Numbered from the stretch's first letter, positions 10,460 through 20,297 are shown. The stretch: 64,000 bases of DNA from Prolixibacteraceae bacterium (GCA_019720755.1 CP081303.1:2666001-2730000), one strand, 5' to 3'. The notes: generated by a model from the letters alone, not told the origin. Made by a program: numbers and translations.

Positions 10460-10683
10460 TAGCACTGAAAGTAGGTTCAGAAAGATTCTAAGAAGAGAAA
10501 TCAAGGGATTAAAAAGAAGTTTATTTGAGACCGTGTTGAAGACAAAGATAACCCTTATTTATATTGTATCACGAAGACCATGAAATGGAACAAGAATACT
10601 CTTCACTCCTATATATTACGTTCATACCACTCCAAAAGTATCAAAGAGTTCGACAATCGAATAGTTTGGTTCCATTCTAAACG

Positions 10684-10712
10684 AAAAAACCAACTCCCAG
10701 AAGAGAGTTGGT
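10684..10712 (-). terminator. Terminator of the PL6 lyase gene
   Basis: On the minus strand an 8-bp stem (10705-10712 with 10689-10696) with an 8-base loop is followed directly by a run of six T. It lies 25 bp beyond the lyase stop codon. Confidence 0.8.
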
Positions 10713-10736
10713 CAAACATAATTATGTAACAGTCTA

Positions 10737-12215
10737 TTAAAATTTCTTATTCCAAGATGGGCCGACATCTTCTTTTTTAAGAGGTGCCCCTTTTACGCCT
10801 TCTGAGACTAGCTTAGATAGGTCCAAATAAATTCCCTGAATATTGGGGTAATCACAGTTTTGCAGTGGAAGACCAGCAGGTCTTTTCTTGAGACCTAGCT
10901 TTTCATCCTTCATCGAAAACTTCTTCTTCTTCATTCCCTCAGTATTGCCATTTAGGCCAGATCCACTTCCACGATAGAAATTCCCTTTGAAAGAGCCAAG
11001 TGCTTTGTGAGATTGAGAGGTATAGATAAAGTCGTTCTCAAAATATTTATGTTGAAAGAAGACATTACCAAGAATGGCTATATTAAAGGGTAATTTAAAT
11101 TCTAGATTATTCTTCGCAGCCCATTTTTCTCTACGATCTTTCAGAGGCTCTGTATGGATGGCATATCCATTATTATTGACGAATAAATTATTAACAATAA
11201 ACAGATCTTTTGCCAAAGCATGATTACTAGATGCAGGTCCTGGGTTTAGATATATCGCAGCATTGCCTCTCGTTTTCAAAGTCGAATTTAGTTCGAAATA
11301 GTTACATGCAATGAGGTGGTTTGCCCCCCAAATGAAAATACCTCCACAACCATAAGCATCGCTTTTGGCAATAAAAAAGTTGTTTAATAGCACTTGTTTA
11401 TCTCCATGTCTTAGGTTCGTTGTTCCTCTACAATCAATGAAAGTATTGGCATAGATCACATTCTCTTGGCATTTACTTGTAATGATTTCTGGCTCGGAGT
11501 TTTGTCTCACAAAGAGGTTCGAATCGACCAAACATCGACCTAAATCATTTCGATAATAACCTATTCGAATACCGCCACCAGCATTTCCCTTTTTCTTATA
11601 AGGGCTACTAATTAAACAGTGGTCAATGCGATGATACATTGGAGGAGCAGGTGTTGAAGAACGTTTATGAATACGATTATTCAAATTGATCACTTGATCT
11701 TGTGTCTTTTTATTCAAAAACGAACAATGATCCACACGACAATGTACAGGTACGCCCCCATCACTATCTAGAAATGTCGTAAGATAAGCTGATTTCACAT
11801 TATCGAAGTCATCGACAACACAATTAGTCACTCTATTGTAACTACCATAGATTGCAATCAATCCAGGACCATGAGATTTCCATTGAGATGGGATACGATT
11901 CCCATCTTTAAATACTAAACCATCAAAAACAATAAAACTTCCCCTCAACTCAACATTTGAATTTCCAGTAATAGATACTTTCCCTCCGTTATTGGCTCTA
12001 ATAACAATCGGATTTTCTGCATTTCCACTAACAGGAATGACCCATTTGATATCTTTATAAACTCCATCCGCAAGCGTTAAGGTATCTCCCGGTTTCAACT
12101 GCTTCGTTGCATCAATAACTTGAGGCACAGTATCCACAAAAAGATCTTTAGCTTGAACCTCTGTACAAAGAATCAGAGAAATCAAAATCGACAAACAATT
12201 GATAAATACTTTCAC
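10737..12215 (-). CDS. Polysaccharide lyase family 6 (alginate lyase / chondroitinase B-like)
   Basis: Secreted beta-helix lyase that cleaves uronate-containing polysaccharide by beta-elimination. The 492-residue protein has a signal peptide (ISLILCTEVQAKD) and then the PL6 fold of right-handed beta-helix coils. The family active-site block is clear: EPEIITSK with the Ca-binding acids and the catalytic Lys, then NTFIDCRGTTNLRHG with the catalytic Arg (about residues 235-270). PL6 members act on alginate (M, G or MG bonds) or dermatan sulfate; alginate is the commoner activity in marine Bacteroidota, but specificity cannot be read from these motifs. The single-domain length of about 490 residues is typical of the shorter PL6 enzymes. 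It is convergent with a SusC/SusD pair and has its own terminator. Confidence 0.88.
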   Translation of the reverse strand: MKVFINCLSILISLILCTEVQAKDLFVDTVPQVIDATKQLKPGDTLTLADGVYKDIKWVIPVSGNAENPIVIRANNGGKVSITGNSNVELRGSFIVFDGLVFKDGNRIPSQWKSHGPGLIAIYGSYNRVTNCVVDDFDNVKSAYLTTFLDSDGGVPVHCRVDHCSFLNKKTQDQVINLNNRIHKRSSTPAPPMYHRIDHCLISSPYKKKGNAGGGIRIGYYRNDLGRCLVDSNLFVRQNSEPEIITSKCQENVIYANTFIDCRGTTNLRHGDKQVLLNNFFIAKSDAYGCGGIFIWGANHLIACNYFELNSTLKTRGNAAIYLNPGPASSNHALAKDLFIVNNLFVNNNGYAIHTEPLKDRREKWAAKNNLEFKLPFNIAILGNVFFQHKYFENDFIYTSQSHKALGSFKGNFYRGSGSGLNGNTEGMKKKKFSMKDEKLGLKKRPAGLPLQNCDYPNIQGIYLDLSKLVSEGVKGAPLKKEDVGPSWNKKF

Positions 12216-12503
12216 ATTAATAAGATTTTCGACCTTTCCTTAAAGTAAGGAAAATGTTTGTATTAACTTATAAAATTAACTCAAAGTGATTTAGCCACTC
12301 TGAACAGTAGCAAACATAACACATAAACTGAGAGAGAAGCAGATTCAATAATCAAAGAACAAGCCCAAAAAAGGATATTGGGAGTAGTACCACGAAAGAA
12401 GACTAAAAATGGATACAATCATTCAAAATGGTGAACGATTTTCTGAATAGACTTCTATCATAAAGAAAGGATTAGATTAAAAAACCTATTCAGAAAAAAG
12501 AAA

Positions 12504-13055
12504 TTATTCAAATGGAGATATCCAATCAGATACCTTCGGAAGCTTTTGATCCTTTGGAGAGATAATATATTCTGATGGGTCTAAGACCCAATCAATATCA
12601 ATAGAAGGGTCGCTCCATAAAATTCCTCCCTCATCTTTTGGTGAGTAAGGAGCATTGACTTTGTAAGAGAATACTGCTGTTTCACTAAGAGTAATGAACC
12701 CATGAGCAAATCCTTTTGGAACAAAGAGCTGTAGTTTATTGACATCAGATAGTCGAATTGAGAAGGACTGAAGAAACGTTGGAGAGTTACGTCTAATATC
12801 AACACAAACATCGAGGACTTCACCTTGAATACATCGTACTAACTTAGCCTGTGCAGTAGGTGGTCCTTGATAGTGTAGTCCACGAAGGGCACCTTTTTTT
12901 GACATCGATTCGTTCTCTTGAAGGATATAAAAAGGGCCACTAAAAGGTTCTAATAACTCTTTTTTGTAAGACTCCATAAAGTATCCACGATTATCTTCGA
13001 AAACATTTGGTTCGATGATAACAAGATCTTTTATAGGTGTTTCAACTATTTTCAT
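12504..13055 (-). CDS. rfbC: dTDP-4-dehydrorhamnose 3,5-epimerase
   Basis: Third enzyme of dTDP-L-rhamnose synthesis; it epimerises C3 and C5 of dTDP-4-keto-6-deoxyglucose. The length of 183 residues is normal for RmlC/RfbC. The cupin core and family motifs are visible: EDNRGYFMESY at the N terminus, the catalytic-His motif GALRGLHYQGPP near residue 56, and FVPKGFAHGFITLSE near 115 followed by the Tyr-containing strand. The other rml genes are not in this window, so it stands alone. A minus-strand TATCTTTG (13116-13123) about 60 bp upstream fits a -7 element. An inverted repeat (12439-12450 with 12486-12497, 35-nt loop) lies just after the stop and might fold at the mRNA 3' end. Confidence 0.93.
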   Translation of the reverse strand: MKIVETPIKDLVIIEPNVFEDNRGYFMESYKKELLEPFSGPFYILQENESMSKKGALRGLHYQGPPTAQAKLVRCIQGEVLDVCVDIRRNSPTFLQSFSIRLSDVNKLQLFVPKGFAHGFITLSETAVFSYKVNAPYSPKDEGGILWSDPSIDIDWVLDPSEYIISPKDQKLPKVSDWISPFE

Positions 13056-13286
13056 CTATTTATTGTTTTGTCATTCTTAATTGAGAGATCAAGTAATCTT
13101 CTATTACTCTACTGCCAAAGATAACAAAACAATAGGTGGTAGATCGTTTTTGTCTCAATTTTAGTTCTGCCTTCAATCTGATTCCACTCTTCATTCATCA
13201 CAACGAATCCATAAAACATGATCATTCACAAAAACATTTGTTATTTAAATATGTTATGAATAAGAATTAAACAAACATTTTTAAAT

Positions 13287-13622
13287 ATGAAACACATTTT
13301 ATTACTCATTCTATTCGTTGGGTTTACCTCAGCAGTAAGTGCAAAGAACATCCAAAACGAGAGTAACCAAGTAAAACAAGAGTTACAGCTCGACAAGGAT
13401 TGTTGTAAGAAAGCCAAAGATGCTGGAGAGACATGCAAAAAATGTCACCCTGAAGCGACGAAGAAATCTTGTTGTAAAAGCAAAGATAAAAAGAGTTGCT
13501 CTAAGTCGAAGACAAAATGTAGCAAAGAAAAATCTACTTGTAAATCGGCAAACAAAGAGAAGAAGTCATGTGACAAAAGTACTGCAACATCCACCAAAAA
13601 ATGTTGTAAGAAAAAGGGGTAA
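13287..13622 (+). CDS. Small secreted Cys/Lys-rich protein of unknown function
   Basis: Not recognised as a known family. The 111-residue protein has a clear Sec signal peptide (MKHILLLILFVGFTSAVSA). The roughly 92-residue mature part is dominated by Lys, Ser and 12 Cys, arranged as CC pairs and spaced single Cys. One stretch reads CKKCH, which matches the CXXCH heme-c attachment motif but may be coincidence in such a Cys-rich chain. The composition recalls metallothionein-like metal binders or a redox buffer. It stands alone with its own terminator (13650-13685). Start choice is firm because the signal peptide begins at this ATG. Low-complexity coding can produce false ORFs, but the signal peptide, single-gene spacing and terminator argue that it is real. 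Confidence 0.75.
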   Translation: MKHILLLILFVGFTSAVSAKNIQNESNQVKQELQLDKDCCKKAKDAGETCKKCHPEATKKSCCKSKDKKSCSKSKTKCSKEKSTCKSANKEKKSCDKSTATSTKKCCKKKG

Positions 13623-13649
13623 TGAAACATGTTAAACACCCCCAATAAT

Positions 13650-13685
13650 ATTATATCCAATCCCTCTAAGGTTGGATATAATTTT
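13650..13685 (+). terminator. Terminator of the Cys/Lys-rich protein gene
   Basis: An 11-bp perfect stem (13650-13660 with 13672-13682) and 11-base loop are followed by TTT. It lies 28 bp after the stop codon. Confidence 0.7.
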
Positions 13686-13898
13686 ACTCTTTAAACTGAA
13701 GTGTATTCTAGGAAACACCCTAAATAGCACACGCCTTCTCAAGTTCTTTCGAAGTGTACTTATTCTCCTACTCAACAGAAATATTCGTTATATCCACCTC
13801 ATAGAGGTTCGCCAAAACAAACAGTTGTCAATATAAATGCTCCCAAAACTAATTCGTATCTTGTCCATTCATAGAGCTTTAACAAAAAATCACAAGTA

Positions 13899-14501
13899 AT
13901 GATGAATCAAGATATTAGACGATGTGAATGGTGTAAAGCAGATGCGCAATACATTGTTTACCATGATACAGAATGGGGGGTTCCAAAGATTGATGACATC
14001 GAACTATTTGAGAAACTCTCTCTAGAAGGTGCTCAAGCTGGATTAAGTTGGATTACCATACTGAGAAAAAGAGAAGGATACCGAGAAGCATTTATGCACT
14101 TTGTTCCTCAAAAAATTGTCGAAAAAGAGTTGTCATTCTTCTTAGAGAATATGGACAATCCAAAAATTGTTCGTAACAGACGAAAGATAGAAAGTATCTA
14201 CACCAATGCAATCGCATTTATTGAGATTCAGAAGGAGTATGGAACCTTTGCGAACTATTGGTGGAAATGGAGTAATTACACCATCCTTGACAACCAGCCT
14301 AAAGAGAGCAAAGATATTCCAAGTCAAACAGAACTCTCAAAAGAGATTTCTAAAGATCTCAAAAAAAGAGGATTTAAATTTGTTGGACCGACCATTATAT
14401 ATTCCATGATGCAAGCAACGGGAATGATCAATGATCACCTTCATGACTGTATGTTTAGAAATCATGGGATTGTTATGGACAGATCCCTTTTAATAGATTA
14501 A
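13899..14501 (+). CDS. tag: DNA-3-methyladenine glycosylase I
   Basis: Base-excision repair enzyme that removes 3-methyladenine from alkylated DNA. The 200-residue length is close to the usual 185-190. Motifs are those of Tag: the zinc ligands Cys (RRCEWC) and His (YHDTEWGVP) near the N terminus, the active-site block LEGAQAGLSWITIL with the base-contacting Glu, KKRGFKFVGPTIIYSMMQATG, and the C-terminal zinc pair His-x3-Cys (NDHLHDC). The start could be either of the two adjacent ATGs (MMNQ). A 104-bp gap separates it from rimO on the same strand. Confidence 0.94.
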   Translation: MMNQDIRRCEWCKADAQYIVYHDTEWGVPKIDDIELFEKLSLEGAQAGLSWITILRKREGYREAFMHFVPQKIVEKELSFFLENMDNPKIVRNRRKIESIYTNAIAFIEIQKEYGTFANYWWKWSNYTILDNQPKESKDIPSQTELSKEISKDLKKRGFKFVGPTIIYSMMQATGMINDHLHDCMFRNHGIVMDRSLLID

Positions 14502-14605
14502 AATTAGCTTGATAATCCAATAATTTATGAAGAACATTTGTATTATCGGACAAAGAAATCTTTCTTTGCACATTCTTTAAAACAAAGGTAATCAGGATTT
14601 TTATA

Positions 14606-15901
14606 ATGAATAAGAAGGTAAATATTGTTACATTAGGTTGTTCCAAGAATCTAATTGATTCAGAACTATTTATGGGTCAACTTGAAGCGAACGGATATGA
14701 AGTAATAACCGATTCGAATGAAACAGATGCTGATATTGTGGCAATCAACACTTGTGGATTCATTTTGGATGCAAAAGAAGAGTCTATTAATACTATCTTA
14801 GACTTCGTAGAAGCAAAAAAACGTGGAGATGTATCTAAAATATTCGTTTTTGGATGTCTTACAGAGAGATATAAAGATGAATTGATGGCTGAAATTCCTG
14901 AAGTGGATGGCTTTTATGGAAAGTTCCAGGTAAAAAAGATGGTAGAAGATCTTGAGGGAGAATACAAAATGAGCCTAAAGAATCAACGTTATGTTACGAC
15001 TCCTTCTCACTACGCATTCTTAAAAATATCTGAAGGTTGTAATAGGACTTGCTCCTATTGTGCCATCCCATATATCACAGGGAAACACAAATCAAGACCC
15101 ATAGAGGACATCGTAATCGAAGCAACACTTCTTGCAAAAAAAGGGGTGAAAGAGTTACTTGTAATCGCACAAGATCTCTCTTTTTATGGATTAGACTTAT
15201 ATAAAGAGCAACGTTTGGCTGAACTCGTTCGTCAACTAGCAAAAATTGAGGGTATAGAGTGGATTAAGTTACATTATGCTTATCCATCAAACTTTCCTTA
15301 TGATCTATTACCTGTGATGCAGCAGGAGTCTAAAGTTTCTCTATATCTTGATATCGCACTACAACATATTTCAGACAATATGTTGAAATTAATGCGTCGT
15401 AATATCAACAAAGAAGAGACGCTAGCTCTTTTAGCAAGAATTCGCAAAGAGGTACCAGGAATACATCTTCGTACCACACTTCTTGTAGGACACCCTGGAG
15501 AGACTGAGGAGGACTTCAATGAGTTGTGTGAATTTGTTGAAACAGCACGTTTTGAAAGACTTGGTGTTTTTGCTTACTCTCACGAGGACAATACCTATGC
15601 TGGGGAGAATTATGAAGACATTATCGTAGAAGAGACCAAACAGGCTCGTGTAGAAAAGATTATGGAACTACAACAAAATGTTTCACTTCTGCATAACGAA
15701 CAAAAGGTTGGTAAAGATTTAAAAGTCGTAATAGACAGAGTAGAAGGAGATTTATATATTGCCCGTACAGAATTTGATTCTCCAGATGTCGATGGAGAAG
15801 TGTTTGTAAAAAGTGATAGAGAGCTCTCTATCGGTGAATTTGTAAAGGTTCATGTAACAGAAGCAGCAGACTATGATCTATACGCAGAGATAATAGAATA
15901 A
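14606..15901 (+). CDS. rimO: Ribosomal protein S12 methylthiotransferase RimO
   Basis: Radical SAM enzyme that adds a methylthio group to the conserved Asp of ribosomal protein S12. The 431 residues show the three expected domains: N-terminal UPF0004 with its cluster-binding Cys (TLGCSKNLIDSE near residue 10, NTCGF near 48, FGCLTERY near 84); the radical SAM core with CNRTCSYCAIP near residue 147; and a C-terminal TRAM domain from about 365. S12 specificity, rather than tRNA (MiaB), is suggested by the short C-terminal region and by phrases typical of RimO (HPGETEEDFNELCEFV). The gene ends at a strong terminator. Confidence 0.95.
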   Translation: MNKKVNIVTLGCSKNLIDSELFMGQLEANGYEVITDSNETDADIVAINTCGFILDAKEESINTILDFVEAKKRGDVSKIFVFGCLTERYKDELMAEIPEVDGFYGKFQVKKMVEDLEGEYKMSLKNQRYVTTPSHYAFLKISEGCNRTCSYCAIPYITGKHKSRPIEDIVIEATLLAKKGVKELLVIAQDLSFYGLDLYKEQRLAELVRQLAKIEGIEWIKLHYAYPSNFPYDLLPVMQQESKVSLYLDIALQHISDNMLKLMRRNINKEETLALLARIRKEVPGIHLRTTLLVGHPGETEEDFNELCEFVETARFERLGVFAYSHEDNTYAGENYEDIIVEETKQARVEKIMELQQNVSLLHNEQKVGKDLKVVIDRVEGDLYIARTEFDSPDVDGEVFVKSDRELSIGEFVKVHVTEAADYDLYAEIIE

Positions 15902-15926
15902 TCCATCACTGCGCCCAAAAGACATT

Positions 15927-15966
15927 AGCCCTAGCATCCTTAAAAGAGGATGCTAGGGCTTTTTTG
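15927..15966 (+). terminator. Rho-independent terminator after rimO
   Basis: A 14-bp perfect stem (15927-15940 with 15947-15960), a 6-base loop and a run of T (15960-15965) form a classic intrinsic terminator 25 bp after the rimO stop. Confidence 0.93.
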
Positions 15967-16141
15967 TTGCCCTCTACCCAAGATACACTCTTATAAAAAA
16001 GCATTAAGACTCTGACAATAATGACGACAATCTATTGAGAACCACTTTCAATGACAAAGAGAGCAAGCACAAGATAAAGTAAGCAAGTCAGCAGGGCTAT
16101 TTTATTTAAATGAAAATTTTATTCGAACAAGAAGTTATATG

Positions 16142-16173
16142 TTTTGAAAGATTTCATAAGAACGTTATCTTTA
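16142..16173 (+). promoter_or_regulatory. Predicted Bacteroidota-type promoter for the hybrid sensor gene
   Basis: TTTTG (16142-16146) is followed after 19 bp by TATCTTTA (16166-16173). This fits the Bacteroidota -33/-7 consensus with one mismatch at the last base and lies 31 bp before the start codon. Confidence 0.5.
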
Positions 16174-16204
16174 AACACCGTACAATTATTTTTAAAACTA
16201 ACAT

Positions 16205-19200
16205 ATGACTGCTTTGCAGAAAATCCAATATAAATTAACCGTTCTATTATTAATCGTCTTTACTTTTCCTGTAAAAGGAGCGCCTATCGCACAATTTCAG
16301 CCTCTGAATATTGATTTTATCAGAGACTATGGAATAATCCCCAAAGGCATAATAAAAGGCCCACAAGGTTACACATGGGTATATAACAGTTATAACTTAC
16401 TTCGATATGATGGTTCCGAAGTTGTTGATTTCACCAAAAAGTTTTCTAAAATAACAGGATCTGTTGGAATTGTAGAAATACAAAAGAAGAGTTCGGGTGA
16501 ACTAATCTTGGTAAACAAAAAGAACCAATACTTTCTTATTCAAGACAATATTATTAAACCCTATCCAACAATAATAAATCACCCTAACCCGAATAGTAAC
16601 GTCACACTATTTCGGATCATTTCAGATCGTGCATGGATTGCTTTTAACGATGGCAAAATCTATGAGTATCAATTTAGCAACCATCGGACAAACACATTTG
16701 ATATTCCTAGGAAGAAAGGAGTTGCAAACAAGTTAATCATTACCCAAAGTGGAACTATATGGGTAGCAACAAATCAACACCATCTTTTTAGTCTAAAAAT
16801 AGAAGATAGTTTCTTTAAGGAAAAAAAACCACTTAAGGATTATCACTCTGGTTGGATTGTATTGTCGGCAGGATCTTTGGCCGATGATATATGGATAGGA
16901 ACAGAAAATGAGGGTCTTTTTCACTTCAATAATGGAAAATTAATTCAATATACGAAAAATAATAGGAACCCTAAAAGAAGGATTCACAGTAATATTATAT
17001 GTACCATGTTAAATGATAAATATGGACATATATGGGTTGGCACCGATGGAGCGGGTCTTATTGAGTTCGCACCCAATGGAGATATAATAACCCAATCGCA
17101 ACATCAGTCTTATAATCCGCACTCGCTGGGCAGTAATGCAGTCATAGGTCTAGCCCAAGTAACAGATAAGGTTATGTGGATCATTACCAATTTTGGAAAA
17201 GTAAGAACATACACCCCTTCTCTTCCGGGGATGAAATATCTATACGGAAGGAAACAGTCGAGTCCTACTAGGGTTCTCAATATTTTTATTGATAGTAAAG
17301 ATAGGGTTTGGTTTGGCAGCGATGGTTATGGAATCTTTATGAAAGATGGGGATAAATCAATTCAGATTAATATAGACAATCATCATATAAATGGTAATTA
17401 CGTACAGTGTATTCACGAAGATAGTATTGGCAATATATGGTACGGAACGTATCAAAGTGAGACAGGGTATCTAGATAAAACATTAAAAAATCATACGATA
17501 AAGCTTCAAAACGAACAAGGAGTAGTGGTAAAAGATATTCGTACAATCTTTACTGACGCACAAAAGAATGTATGGATAGGAAGTAATTTAGGATTACATC
17601 GCATCAATGAAGATATCAATGTTTGTGATTTCTATAGCCTAAAGACGCTAGATATGAGACACTCTCCTATTATCTTTCTAAACCAAACCAAACAGGGAAA
17701 TCTAGTGGTCGGATCAGGAAACAATTTAGTAGTTATTGAAAACCCATGTGACTCTATCCATTACAAGATGCATAACTTGCTAAACAAAGATGGAAAAAAG
17801 ATCCATTTTAATGATATTGCCAAATCAGATAATGGTTCCTTCTTTATTGCAACACCTTCTCGTGGTATTCTACTTTGGAATGGGTATCTTAGCGACTCAA
17901 TACGGGTAATAGAGGACTCGCCAACAGATCCAGTAAAATCCATAGAAGCAGACTCCGATACAGTATTGTGGTTGTCTACGGACAAGGGAATTGTTCACCA
18001 TTCACGTATTACACACAAGAATGTATTGTGGGATCAAACCTATTCTGAGGTAATCCCAAACTATAGGCAGTACTCTAGTTATAAGAAAAAAAACCAGTTA
18101 TATTTTGGGGGACAAGAAGGGGTTACTTCAATTATTCTAGATAGTCTCAAAATTAAACCGAACAATTCAGATAACAGCCCAATACTCATAAACAACCTTC
18201 TTATTAATAACAAATTTGCAGAGCAACAGATTCCTCAACAAATTCAGAATGGTTATAATCATATAGATCAAATATCGATACCATTTAGCATGAATGAAAT
18301 TCAAGTTGAATTTTCATGTAATAATGACTATCGTGAAATTCATGAAGAGTTTTGGTACAAACTAAAAGGTCTAGATAAAAGATGGATCCGAGCAAATGAA
18401 CTCAATCAAATAACCTATAGGAATTTGGCTACTGGGGACTATACCCTTATTATTGAAAAGATAGGTCCAAACAAAACGATTATACAGAAAAAACTCAACA
18501 TTAAAGTATTAAAACCATCATGGCAAAAGTGGTGGGCAGTGTTGATATATGTGATTCTCTTATCCTCAATCATCTTCTTGCTAATGCATCTATTTTCTAG
18601 ATGGAAGCTTTTAAATGAACGCCTTGAACTAGCCTCTTGGAGACACAATGAGAAAGAGAAGATATTCTCAATGAAGATGGATTTTTTTTCAAAGATGTCC
18701 CATGAAATACAGACACCTCTAACACTTATCATGTTGCCCATTGATGAGATCATCTCCAAGTTGGAAGACAATCCACAAATACAAAAGCAGTTAAAAGGGA
18801 TAAAGAATAATGCCTCAAGACTCTCCTCGATAGCGCAGAATATGATGTCTGTAAAAGAGAAGCAGTCAAAATTAGGCACATTAAATAAGACAACTAATAA
18901 TTTAAAGAAACACTTAAACAGCACCTTGGACGCATTCTCTGAACAAGCCAAGGTGAAGTATATACACCTAAATATGGACTATCGTTCTGAACAGGAGTAT
19001 TTCGACTACGACCGAGATAAGATGGAACATGTTTGGTATAATATCCTTTCTAATGCATTTAAATTTACTCCCGAATATGGGAATATATACATTGATGTTT
19101 CTTACAATATAAAGAAACAGGAGGTAGTCATAACCATTGTGGATAATGGTTGTGGAGTACCAAGTGAAGAGAAAGATCGAATTTTTGATATGTTCTATCA

Positions 19201-20161
19201 AAGTCATCATGGTGTAGAAAAAGGAGGTACAGGTATTGGTCTTGCGCTATGTAAAGATCTTATGCAACTACACCAAGGTAGCATACAGTTAGCCCCTTCG
19301 AATGCCGGTGCAACATTTATTTTACGTTTACCACAGAATAATACAAAGAGTCAATTAGAACTATTCAATGAGGAGACGAAAGAATTATCCAAACAGTTTA
19401 TTCCTTCCTCATCAGAGATACTAAAAAATAATATTCTTATCGTAGAGGATCATCCGGAGATGAGAGAATACTTGCAGTCATACCTATCCACCTCCTACAA
19501 TGTTGAAGTGGTAGCTAATGGACCAGAAGCACTAAACAAAATTGAACGTAGATCTTTTGATTTAATCATCAGTGATCTTGAAATGGGCAGTATGTCAGGA
19601 ATCGATCTGTATAAGATACTCCAACAAAATAAAAAAACTCAAAAGATTCCTTTTGCTATAATTACTGCTAACCATAGCAAAACAGTAAGAATCCAAGCAC
19701 TTAAACTAGGTGTTAATGAATATCTTCAAAAACCATTTGATATTGAAGAACTAAAATTGAGGGTGGATAACCTTATCATAGAGAGAAAAAAGGCAAACAC
19801 CGAAGAGGATAACTTCTTGTTTCAACATAAACCCAATAGCTTTACTCATAAATTAGAATCAATACTAAACCATGAAATCCCTAATGGACAAGTATCTCTT
19901 GATCATATTGCAAGTAAGATGAATCTTAGCTACTCCTCTCTTTACAAAAAAACAGTGGCTGAAACAGGAATAAGTCCCAATGAGCTACTTACCCAAAAAA
20001 GATTAAAGAAGGCTGAGTCCTTGTTACAGTTTGATGAAAAGTCTATTGCTCAAATAGCCATAGAGTGTGGATATGCTGATCCTAAATATTTCTCTAAAGC
20101 ATTTAAAAAACAGTATGGAGTAAGTCCGATGAATTATAGGAGGAATTGTAATAATATATGA
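16205..20161 (+). CDS. Hybrid two-component system sensor/AraC regulator (HTCS)
   Basis: One-protein signalling system of the kind that switches on polysaccharide-use genes in Bacteroidota. The 1318-residue protein has, in order: a signal peptide; about 700 residues of Reg_prop beta-propeller repeats (TIWVATNQ, DIWIGTENEGL, HIWVGTDGAGL, VWIGSNLGL); a Y_Y_Y domain near 715-775; one membrane segment (about 778-800); HisKA with the phospho-acceptor His in MSHEIQTPL (about 834); an ATPase domain with N box NILSNAFKFTP and G boxes DNGCGVP and GGTGIGLAL; a receiver domain (about 1076-1190) with Asp in IISDLEM and Lys in QKPFD; and an AraC HTH pair at the C terminus. All key residues are present. 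It is not adjacent to the SusCD pair, so its ligand and target are unknown. Confidence 0.95.
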   Translation: MTALQKIQYKLTVLLLIVFTFPVKGAPIAQFQPLNIDFIRDYGIIPKGIIKGPQGYTWVYNSYNLLRYDGSEVVDFTKKFSKITGSVGIVEIQKKSSGELILVNKKNQYFLIQDNIIKPYPTIINHPNPNSNVTLFRIISDRAWIAFNDGKIYEYQFSNHRTNTFDIPRKKGVANKLIITQSGTIWVATNQHHLFSLKIEDSFFKEKKPLKDYHSGWIVLSAGSLADDIWIGTENEGLFHFNNGKLIQYTKNNRNPKRRIHSNIICTMLNDKYGHIWVGTDGAGLIEFAPNGDIITQSQHQSYNPHSLGSNAVIGLAQVTDKVMWIITNFGKVRTYTPSLPGMKYLYGRKQSSPTRVLNIFIDSKDRVWFGSDGYGIFMKDGDKSIQINIDNHHINGNYVQCIHEDSIGNIWYGTYQSETGYLDKTLKNHTIKLQNEQGVVVKDIRTIFTDAQKNVWIGSNLGLHRINEDINVCDFYSLKTLDMRHSPIIFLNQTKQGNLVVGSGNNLVVIENPCDSIHYKMHNLLNKDGKKIHFNDIAKSDNGSFFIATPSRGILLWNGYLSDSIRVIEDSPTDPVKSIEADSDTVLWLSTDKGIVHHSRITHKNVLWDQTYSEVIPNYRQYSSYKKKNQLYFGGQEGVTSIILDSLKIKPNNSDNSPILINNLLINNKFAEQQIPQQIQNGYNHIDQISIPFSMNEIQVEFSCNNDYREIHEEFWYKLKGLDKRWIRANELNQITYRNLATGDYTLIIEKIGPNKTIIQKKLNIKVLKPSWQKWWAVLIYVILLSSIIFLLMHLFSRWKLLNERLELASWRHNEKEKIFSMKMDFFSKMSHEIQTPLTLIMLPIDEIISKLEDNPQIQKQLKGIKNNASRLSSIAQNMMSVKEKQSKLGTLNKTTNNLKKHLNSTLDAFSEQAKVKYIHLNMDYRSEQEYFDYDRDKMEHVWYNILSNAFKFTPEYGNIYIDVSYNIKKQEVVITIVDNGCGVPSEEKDRIFDMFYQSHHGVEKGGTGIGLALCKDLMQLHQGSIQLAPSNAGATFILRLPQNNTKSQLELFNEETKELSKQFIPSSSEILKNNILIVEDHPEMREYLQSYLSTSYNVEVVANGPEALNKIERRSFDLIISDLEMGSMSGIDLYKILQQNKKTQKIPFAIITANHSKTVRIQALKLGVNEYLQKPFDIEELKLRVDNLIIERKKANTEEDNFLFQHKPNSFTHKLESILNHEIPNGQVSLDHIASKMNLSYSSLYKKTVAETGISPNELLTQKRLKKAESLLQFDEKSIAQIAIECGYADPKYFSKAFKKQYGVSPMNYRRNCNNI

Positions 20162-20260
20162 TTCATAATTTCTTTGATTAATATTATTAATTATATATTC
20201 GGCTGTTTTTTGCTTTCTAAAATGTAATACGACAAAGTTATCATTGTAGTATTATATTAG

Positions 20261-20297
20261 AACACATAACGAACAAAAGGGTTCGTTATGTGTTTTT
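20261..20297 (+). terminator. Rho-independent terminator after the HTCS gene
   Basis: A perfect 14-bp stem (20261-20274 with 20281-20294) with a 6-base loop is followed by TTT. It lies 100 bp after the HTCS stop and 60 bp before the amidase gene. Confidence 0.88.

Larger units (their letters stand above)
10047..10736. other. Gene-free convergent intergenic region
   Basis: This 690-bp stretch lies between two convergent genes (SusD and PL6 lyase). Apart from one terminator at each end and the tandem repeat at 10405-10459, no ORF or RNA gene is recognisable. The length is unusual for a convergent gap and fits decayed repeat DNA. Confidence 0.6.

Noticed and set aside
12439-12497. Inverted repeat after rfbC as a terminator
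   Set aside because: The 12-bp arms are good, but the 35-nt loop and lack of a T-run on the minus strand make intrinsic termination doubtful; it is mentioned in the rfbC entry.
18439-18951. 170-codon minus-strand ORF inside the HTCS gene
   Set aside because: It lies fully within a well-supported coding region in another frame; its protein has no domain.
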